A stretch of DNA of 11,185 nucleotides from Clostridiales bacterium (lineage in GTDB: Bacteria; Bacillota; Clostridia; Lachnospirales; WQUN01): the NCBI GenBank assembly GCA_031269415.1, contig JAISZF010000249.1:1-11185 (forward strand), read 5' to 3'. The notes under the pieces are model-generated. The model was not told where the DNA came from. It worked only from the letters and a program-made list of their open reading frames with translations, and ran no database searches. The position numbers and the translations under genes are program-made. Of the stretch, positions 6,840 to 11,185 are shown piece after piece (within the stretch, counting starts at the first letter, position 1; each line of letters opens with the position of its first letter).

Positions 6840-8475
6840 TTTTGTTTACAGCGCTTATAACTGCGCGCAGCGAGGACTTGCTGATACTGGAGCTGACGCC
6901 CGCGCCAAACAGTTTTCTGCCGCTGGCGTCGCTTATCTCCACGTATGTTATGGCGCGGGAGCGTGAGCTGTATTCCAGTGAATGCTCGCTGTACTGTATT
7001 ATTTCAAAATCCAGATTCAATTCGTTTCTCAATGCCCCGCAGAACGCGTCCAGAATACCGCCGCCCGTGCCGCCGATATCCCGAGTTTCGCCGTTTACCG
7101 TGAGTTTCGCTTCCACGTAGGTTTCGCCGTTGGTTTTTTCATTGTATCGCAGCAGTTTAATCGGCGATTCCAGGTTCACGTATTCTTTCATGAATAATTC
7201 GTAGATCTGCTCAGGCTGAAGCTCGGAACCAATATCGTCGGTATATTTTTGCACCGTCGCGCCCACATACGGCCGCATGGATTTCGGGAGCATTATGCCG
7301 TATTGCTGTTCCAGCACATAAGCGACGCCACCCTTGCCCGACTGGCTGTTAATGCGAATAATCGGATCGTAGGAACGCCCGACGTCTCTGGGGTCGATGG
7401 GCAGATAAGGCACTTCCCAGTAGTCGGGATGTTCTTTCATCTTTGCCATGCCTTTATTTATAGCGTCCTGATGCGAGCCGGAAAACGCGGTATAAACCAG
7501 GCTGCCTGCGTAGGGATGACGCGGGTGTACCGCCATGCCGGTGTATCGTTCGTATAGTGCCGCCATATCGTCGATATGAGAAAAATCCAATCCGGGATCT
7601 ATACCTTGCGTATACATATTAAGCGCCATATTCATTATATCGGCGTTGCCCGTGCGTTCGCCGTTTCCGAACAGAGTGCCCTCCACGCGCTCCGCTCCCG
7701 CCATCAGCCCCAGTTCGGAAGCCGCTACCGCGGTGCCCCGGTCATTATGGGTATGCAAGCTCAGCCATACGCTGCCGCGATACGCCAGCCGATCGCTCAT
7801 ATACTCAATTTGGTCGGCGTAGATATTCGGCGTGGACATTTCAACCGTTGACGGCAGGTTAATAATAGCCTTACGCTCCGTCGAGGGTTTCCAAACATCC
7901 AGCACCGCTCCGCAGATCTCCAGAGCGTAATCCAATTCGGTTCCGGTAAAACTCTCCGGGGAATATTCAAAGATAAACCGCTCGCGCCCGTTTTCCTCCG
8001 CGAGCCGGTCTATAAGCTCAGCGCCGCTTACAGCTATTTCAGTGATCTCTTTCCTGCTTTTCGCGAAAACCACGTCCCGCTGCAACACTGATGTGGAGTT
8101 ATAGAGATGAACCACCGCTTTTTTAGCTCCCTCCAGCGCCTCGAATGTCTTTCGGATAATATGCTCCCGGGACTGCGTCAATACCTGTATAACCACATCA
8201 TCCGGAATGAGTTTTCCCTCGATTAAAGCGCGGGTAAAGCGGTATTCTGTTTCAGACGCGGCAGGGAAACCGATTTCTATTTCCTTAAATCCAACTTCGG
8301 TTAAAAACTTAAAAAAATCCAGCTTTTGAGCCAAATTCATCGGCGTAACAAGAGCTTGGTTGCCGTCGCGCAGATCCACACTGCACCAGATAGGGGCTTT
8401 TGTAATACCATTGCCCGGCCATTTGCGGTTTGGCAGGTTTATACCGGGAAACGGCCGATAACGCTGAAAATTCAT
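6832..8475 (-). CDS. leuA: 2-isopropylmalate synthase LeuA
   Basis: LeuA condenses acetyl-CoA with 2-ketoisovalerate, the committed step of leucine synthesis. From the ATG at 8475 it has 547 residues, fitting the longer LeuA class whose members begin MNFQ(K/R)YRPFP. The DRE-TIM metallolyase barrel shows DLRDGNQ (34-40), with metal-binding Asp and the catalytic Arg, and the metal ligands HTHND (241-245). GTLFGNGERTGN (267-278) and SGSHQDAINKG (332-342) follow. The C-terminal allosteric, leucine-sensing domain covers about 430-547 and includes GGTGGGILDAF. The frame stays open upstream for 24 codons into the T-box antiterminator. However, GAGGAGG lies 6 nt before the ATG at 8475 and family alignment begins there, so the upstream part is leader RNA. 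Expression is expected to be controlled by the leucine T-box, and probably enzyme activity by leucine feedback. Confidence 0.96.
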   Translation of the reverse strand: MNFQRYRPFPGINLPNRKWPGNGITKAPIWCSVDLRDGNQALVTPMNLAQKLDFFKFLTEVGFKEIEIGFPAASETEYRFTRALIEGKLIPDDVVIQVLTQSREHIIRKTFEALEGAKKAVVHLYNSTSVLQRDVVFAKSRKEITEIAVSGAELIDRLAEENGRERFIFEYSPESFTGTELDYALEICGAVLDVWKPSTERKAIINLPSTVEMSTPNIYADQIEYMSDRLAYRGSVWLSLHTHNDRGTAVAASELGLMAGAERVEGTLFGNGERTGNADIMNMALNMYTQGIDPGLDFSHIDDMAALYERYTGMAVHPRHPYAGSLVYTAFSGSHQDAINKGMAKMKEHPDYWEVPYLPIDPRDVGRSYDPIIRINSQSGKGGVAYVLEQQYGIMLPKSMRPYVGATVQKYTDDIGSELQPEQIYELFMKEYVNLESPIKLLRYNEKTNGETYVEAKLTVNGETRDIGGTGGGILDAFCGALRNELNLDFEIIQYSEHSLEYSSRSRAITYVEISDASGRKLFGAGVSSSISKSSLRAVISAVNKII

Positions 8476-8488
8476 ATAACTCCTCCTC

Positions 8489-8530
8489 AAATAAAAAAGC
8501 CCTTTCGCCTCATATAAGAGACGAAAGGGC
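8489..8530 (-). terminator. T-box conditional terminator upstream of leuA
   Basis: GCCCTTTCG (8530-8522) pairs with CGAAAGGGC (8507-8499), with a further CTC/GAG inside, followed by TTTTTTATTT (8498-8489). The 5' arm is shared with the antiterminator, so the two forms exclude each other. The terminator ends 13 bp before the leuA ATG, which leaves the ribosome binding site just outside it. Confidence 0.9.
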
Positions 8531-8755
8531 TGCTTTCGCGGTACCACTCTAATTTATTCCGCAAGGGAATACACTTTACCGGGTACAATATACCCTGCTC
8601 CTGTAACGGTGAGCCTCCGGCTGAACCTACTGTTTTCAGTCAGCCACTCAAAGGCGAGTTCGGCGTTTATCGGGTACCGTTTCGCATCGGCCAACGGCTC
8701 TCTGAAACCCTTCAAACGCTTACTAATCCTTATCATCGTGTTCGGTTGTGGAATT
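8489..8755 (-). promoter_or_regulatory. Leucine-specific T-box leader of leuA
   Basis: T-box RNAs bind a cognate tRNA and let transcription continue when it is uncharged. Reading the minus strand from about 8755, AAGG (8731-8728) pairs with CCTT (8654-8651), and GCGTTT (8719-8714) pairs with AAACGC (8668-8663). These helices enclose an internal loop whose 5' side is ATTAGTAA, containing AGUA, and whose 3' side is CGAACTCG. The specifier codon CTC (Leu) is at 8658-8656. The stem I apex contains GATG, matching the GNUG element, enclosed by CCGTT/AACGG. Downstream, AGAG-TGGTACC-GCGAAAG (from 8550; T-box bulge 8546-8540) can pair with CTTTCGTCTCT as the antiterminator. The competing terminator uses the same CTTTCG strand. 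Specifier and gene agree. Confidence 0.93.
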
Positions 8756-8761
8756 GAGGAT

Positions 8762-8790
8762 AGTTTAACATGGATATCGGCGGGTGTCAA
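8762..8790 (-). promoter_or_regulatory. Sigma-A type promoter of the leuA T-box transcript
   Basis: A perfect -35 TTGACA (8790-8785) is followed after exactly 17 bp by TAAACT (8767-8762), with TG one base before it as an extended -10. The start near 8755 places the first leader bases directly before the T-box stem I, so promoter and riboswitch support each other. Confidence 0.85.
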
Positions 8791-8961
8791 GGGTGTTGAT
8801 TCCCCCGTGTGAATCGCCCAGCGGAAGAAAGCCATTCACTTTTCATATAAAACGATCCCTTCCCTTTGTATCCAATAATTGGCGTCATGTGTATCCATCG
8901 AATCCAATCGGTCTATTGTGGACCAAAACACCTCACTTTTGAAATTTCCTCGCGCCGCTTC

Positions 8962-9273
8962 TTAAATAGTTCGGGGACGTGCATTATAAGTTTTATTTGT
9001 TATTAGGTAGTCCGCAATAGCGAGCAGGTACAACCCCTCCCGATACCAACGCTTTTCAATATAACCAAAGATGCTGTCGGACTTGGTAAGGTCGATGAGA
9101 AACTCAATATCACCCATATCTTTGAGAGCGTGACATACGTTGCTTTTAAAAGTTTCAAAGGCAGGTCTGTTTTTCATTGCGTCCGTTATGAGCGTTTCAG
9201 TGCGGTATACCGCTCTCTTTGCGAGTCGATAGCGTGTAATGCCGCGTTTGGCGAGCGGTTCGTTAATTTGCAA
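8962..9273 (-). CDS. Small protein with XRE-like HTH N-terminus, possibly truncated
   Basis: From the TTG at 9273 the protein has 103 residues. The N-terminus (LAKRGITRYRLAKRAVYRTETLI) resembles the first helices of XRE/Cro-type domains. The middle (AFETFKSNVCHALKDMGDIEFLID) and the stretch WYREGLYLLAIADYL resemble, from memory, a clostridial family of small HTH-containing hypothetical proteins. A database search is needed to confirm this. The open frame extends to an ATG at 9312, but a promoter -10 (9297-9292) falls inside that extension. AGAGGTG sits 6 nt before the TTG, so TTG is the likely start. Family members I recall are longer. Here the protein ends abruptly after YNARPRTI, while the +1 frame continues with a plausible helical tail to 8913. 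It is monocistronic, and its target and role are unknown. Confidence 0.6.
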   Translation of the reverse strand: MQINEPLAKRGITRYRLAKRAVYRTETLITDAMKNRPAFETFKSNVCHALKDMGDIEFLIDLTKSDSIFGYIEKRWYREGLYLLAIADYLITNKTYNARPRTI

Positions 9274-9291
9274 TTGATTCACCTCTATTAC

Positions 9292-9320
9292 TTTATAACG
9301 GTTTATCGCCATAATGGCAA
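9292..9320 (-). promoter_or_regulatory. Promoter of the small HTH-type gene
   Basis: TTGCCA (9320-9315) and TATAAA (9297-9292) are 17 bp apart on the minus strand, each one base from consensus. Transcription would begin around 9285, within or just before the Shine-Dalgarno sequence. The leader is thus only about 12 nt and starts downstream of the ATG at 9312. This decides the gene start in favour of TTG at 9273. Confidence 0.65.
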
Positions 9321-9364
9321 GAGTTTTTTATAATTTTTTTAGCTCTTTCCAAACGCGGAAAACA

Positions 9365-9385
9365 GCGCCCGTTTAAAACGGGCGC
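9365..9385. terminator. GC-rich hairpin, terminator after the xylanase remnant
   Basis: GCGCCCGTTT and AAACGGGCGC form a perfect 10-bp inverted repeat around a single A. On the minus strand it lies 9 bp beyond the stop at 9396-9394 and is followed by CTGTTTT, as a terminator would be. It probably ended the original xylanase transcript. The T-tract is weak. Confidence 0.6.
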
Positions 9386-9393
9386 GTGCTTTC

Positions 9394-9777
9394 TTATTCA
9401 TTTACTGATAAATATGGATACACAGCCTTATTCATTTCGCTGCCGTTCAGATAAAGGCTGACCTTGTAGAGTTCTTTCAGCAGAGCGGTGTTAGCGGCGT
9501 CTATCTTGGCAAGTCTGTCCGCCACTTCCTTCCCGGGACTGGGGGTGCGGTTTAACCGGGCCTCAAATTTTGACGCGGGTGTCACATTCCATGAAGCGGC
9601 GAATTGGTCCGGTATTACCGCAGTAAATCCATTCTCCGGAATTATCGCGTTTTCCGGCGGAATGTACGTCGGCGGGCCAGAGCTGCTTGAGCCGCCTGAA
9701 TAAGTGGGCCGTGACGGCCTCGGAGTCAGAGTCGGCACGGGCTGCTCCGTTGGCGTTGGTTCCGGGGTTGGAGTACC
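9394..9777 (-). pseudogene. Pro/Thr linker and C-terminal module left from the secreted xylanase
   Basis: The frame opens just after a TGA at 9795-9793 and has no start codon with a ribosome binding site. The first in-frame GTG (9738) lies inside the linker. It reads GTPTPEPTPTEQPVPTLTP, then a Ser/Gly stretch (YSGGSSSSGPP), a typical interdomain linker of modular glycoside hydrolases. About 85 residues follow that I cannot assign. They run from NAIIPENGFTAVIPD through KFEARLNRTPSPGKEVADRL to the ending LYKVSLYLNGSEMNKAVYPYLSVNE, with predominantly strand-like hydrophobic spacing. Since it lies 3' of the GH10 fragment on the same strand and lacks its own start, I read it as the tail of the same decayed gene. 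A short translated protein from GTG 9738 is unlikely. Confidence 0.65.
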
Positions 9778-9838
9778 GCTTGTATACTGTGATCATTAAC
9801 TGGCGTTACGGTGCGAAACGGTATCCTCATTTCAATAG

Positions 9839-10511
9839 TAAAGAGATGAACTTCTCTAAACGGCCTCGGCTTTGGCTTGGTTATCAAGGTTATAGTCGTT
9901 ATAATACAGTTTCACATCAGGATTGGCCGCGCGGGCGGCTAAAAACGCCTCTTCAAGATAATCCGGTCCTATGGCGTTAAACCAGGGCGAACGCCGCAGT
10001 GACGCCTGCCAGTCGCCGGGGTTTGGTGGATTATCATTCATGGCCTCGTTGACTACGTCCCAAGAGATTATGTTCTCGCCGAATTTCTCGGTAAAATGCC
10101 TTACAACCGTGTCCGCGTGTGTTATAAGGTTTGTCAGGGCGGTTTCGCGATCCAACGGTACGGTTTCTCCGCTATCGTTCGTCGTTTGATTCATCCATGC
10201 CGGCGACTGCTGATGCCAGGCCAGCGTATGACCATGCACAAGGAATCCGTTATCAATGGATTTTTGAACCAGAGCGTCCGGTTTCATGGCGTTACCCGCC
10301 GTGACGACATTAAAATGAAGTTTTAGCATTTCCAGTCTTACGCCGTCTAAATCTTCGGCTGAAATTGCGTTCCCGATTAAAAAATCGCCCTCGTAGACAT
10401 CTTTAATGGGCGTAAGCGTCAAATCAGGCTCCACCGCTTCCGAGATCGGCTGAAAGTCAATATCGTCGATATAGAATGACGCGTCCGCGCTGTTCGGCGA
10501 CTCGATACGTA
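9839..10511 (-). pseudogene. Decayed GH10 endo-1,4-beta-xylanase, catalytic part
   Basis: GH10 enzymes cleave the xylan backbone. The readable stretch starts in the end of a CBM-like module (LRIESPNSADASFYIDDIDF, near 10511). A short linker follows, then the N-terminal half of the barrel: DFLIGNAISAEDLDGVRLEMLK, NAMKPDAL, VHGHTLAWHQQSPAW and WDVVNEAMND, where the Glu at 10047-10045 is the acid/base. LYYNDYNLDNQAKAEAV comes last, before a TAG at 9858-9856. About 15-20 residues normally found between KPDAL and VQKS are absent, and the conserved Glu before NAMKPD is Gly. After the stop, another frame gives RLEKFISL (9862-9839), which fits the strand before the nucleophile, but the nucleophile motif and the rest of the barrel are missing. 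There is no start codon, signal peptide or promoter, because the 5' part is replaced at a palindrome. An open extension toward 10788 is only antisense to the next gene. The product would be inactive. Confidence 0.85.
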
Positions 10512-10547
10512 AAGCGCCCAATTTTAGGGCGCTTTTCAATTTACGTA
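10506..10547. repeat. Nested palindrome at the 5' break of the xylanase remnant
   Basis: An inner stem AGCGCCC (10513-10519) / GGGCGCT (10527-10533) with a 7-nt loop is enclosed by a second perfect stem TACGTAA (10506-10512) / TTACGTA (10541-10547). Xylanase homology stops at its edge. The inner hairpin with TTTT after it on the plus strand could act as a terminator. The outer arms are not explained by that and could mark an inserted element or a recombination scar. Confidence 0.6.
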
Positions 10548-10606
10548 GCTTTGAGCGCGGGCAATTCCTACGCGAGGCGTTCCGCGCCGATACGCAAAGT
10601 CTCTTC

Positions 10607-10635
10607 TTGCCGGACAAATAAAAAATTGCTATAAT
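10607..10635 (+). promoter_or_regulatory. Sigma-A type promoter of the PD-(D/E)XK gene
   Basis: TTGCCG (10607-10612) and a perfect TATAAT (10630-10635) are exactly 17 bp apart, and TG one base before the -10 extends it. Transcription would start around 10642, giving a leader of about 20 nt that contains a GAGGGGGG Shine-Dalgarno-like sequence at 10649-10656. Confidence 0.8.
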
Positions 10636-10664
10636 ATCTTCATAGTACGAGGGGGGCGGGCGAA

Positions 10665-11185
10665 ATAGACACGAAAGAAACAACCGCGCGCGAAACGCGA
10701 ATCGACTGGCACTCGGCTTTCTATGACGCGATACAAATGGAGCTGGCCGAGGATCGTGACAAATTGGAGTTTGAGCGGGAGCATCCAATAAACGTGGAAC
10801 CGTTGAGGCCGGATGTAATAGTTATCAAGAAACCTCCCGGCACTGTGCTGCGTCAAGAAATCGCGGGGATTTTTCGAGGTCGTAACATTATAGAATTCAA
10901 ATCGCCGGAGGACAGTTTAACGGTGTCGGATTATATGAGAGCTTTCAGCTATCCTTGCGTATACCAACGAGAGGTAAATGTTTCATATAGAGATATCACG
11001 CTGACGCTGGTACGAGACGTGTATCCGAGGGAATTGATGAAATACCTGAAAGCGGAAGTAAAACGTGAGGTCGAGGAGAAATCGCCCGGCGTGTTTATCG
11101 TCAAGGGCGAGATGTTCCCGGTTCAAGTGATCGTTGGGAAAAGGCTGCCTGAAAATGAGAATATCTGGATTAAAAACCTTAACAG
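10665..11185 (+). CDS. PD-(D/E)XK nuclease-like protein, start codon AUA, 3' end off the window
   Basis: The frame is open from 10631 to the window edge. The recognisable protein begins IDTKETTARETRIDWHSAF and continues for 173 codons. It fits a clostridial multi-copy family of nuclease-fold hypothetical proteins that I recognise from memory. RPDVIVIKK, with Asp50, followed by NIIEFKSPED, with Glu77-x-Lys79, gives the D...ExK layout of this fold. Later come ITLTLVRDVYPRELMKYL, VKGEMFPVQVIV and LPENENIW. Activity and role are not known to me. No ATG, GTG or TTG occurs in frame before codon 25 (ATG at 10737). The expected initiator, 8 nt after GAGGGGGG, is ATA at 10665. Either this is a non-canonical start or the start codon has mutated and the gene is silent. 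Starting at 10737 would remove the conserved N-terminus. Confidence 0.75.
   Translation, partial: MDTKETTARETRIDWHSAFYDAIQMELAEDRDKLEFEREHPINVEPLRPDVIVIKKPPGTVLRQEIAGIFRGRNIIEFKSPEDSLTVSDYMRAFSYPCVYQREVNVSYRDITLTLVRDVYPRELMKYLKAEVKREVEEKSPGVFIVKGEMFPVQVIVGKRLPENENIWIKNLN

Noticed and set aside
8476..8547. 24-codon N-terminal extension of LeuA
   Set aside because: It begins inside the T-box bulge and crosses the terminator. The real start at 8475 has its own GAGGAGG site and matches the family start.
8554..8835. 93-codon minus-strand frame upstream of leuA
   Set aside because: It covers the leuA promoter and the T-box stem I. The RNA structure explains the sequence, and the frame starts before the transcription start.
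9130..9333. Plus-strand frame opposite the small HTH-type gene
   Set aside because: It is a mirror of the minus-strand gene, which has a promoter and a ribosome binding site. The plus frame has neither and no recognisable content.
10512..10788. Upstream extension of the xylanase reading frame on the minus strand
   Set aside because: It is antisense to the clearly protein-like PD-(D/E)XK gene and crosses that gene's promoter. Its Arg/Pro/Ser-rich translation has no signal peptide or domain.
1..11185. CRISPR array, tRNA or rRNA genes, intact transposase or prophage genes
   Set aside because: No regularly spaced repeats, cloverleaf sequences, rRNA-like stretches or transposase motifs were found on reading both strands.

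Overview
The window looks like chromosomal DNA of a motile, plant-biomass-degrading Gram-positive anaerobe, most likely an uncultured member of the class Clostridia. The grounds are strong AGGAGG-type ribosome binding sites, non-ATG starts, a T-box leader on leuA, a tmcAL gene, GH10 xylanase remains and a clostridial-type HTH protein. The taxonomic placement is inference.

Left part (1-5450, mostly minus strand). The window opens inside ffh, the SRP GTPase gene, which runs off the left edge and has a textbook promoter flanked by a perfect 10-bp inverted repeat. A short plus-strand reading frame broken by an apparent one-base frameshift (1328-1686) ends at a bidirectional hairpin terminator. 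Beyond it lies a compact minus-strand chemotaxis operon, cheR (TTG start), cheA (GTG start) and cheW (ATG start), with gaps of only 16-18 bp. CheA carries two tandem CheY-binding P2 domains. No cheB, cheY or receptor gene is in view.

Middle part (5450-8800). tmcAL, a tRNA-modification gene, is divergent from cheR. It converges on leuA, and their 3' ends overlap by 8 bp. leuA (2-isopropylmalate synthase) is preceded by a complete T-box leader. A CUC (Leu) specifier, an AGUA-containing specifier loop, the UGGUACC antiterminator bulge, a competing terminator and a sigma-A promoter can all be read directly. Leucine starvation should therefore switch leuA on through uncharged tRNA-Leu.

Right part (8800-11185). 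This is an eroding accessory segment. It starts with a small HTH-type protein whose promoter fixes a TTG start. Next are the remains of a secreted modular GH10 xylanase on the minus strand: the end of a carbohydrate-binding module, half a catalytic domain, scattered scraps, a Pro/Thr linker and a C-terminal piece. It has lost its 5' end at a nested palindrome and its catalytic core to deletions. Finally, a plus-strand PD-(D/E)XK-nuclease-like gene has an excellent promoter and Shine-Dalgarno site but AUA where the start codon should be. It runs off the right edge.

No rRNA, tRNA, CRISPR array or intact insertion sequence was seen. The 126 bp at 8836-8961 hold nothing clear except a possible out-of-frame tail of the HTH gene. 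I found no convincing new multi-gene system. The most unusual signals are the AUA start, the decayed xylanase with its junction palindrome, and the double P2 CheA.
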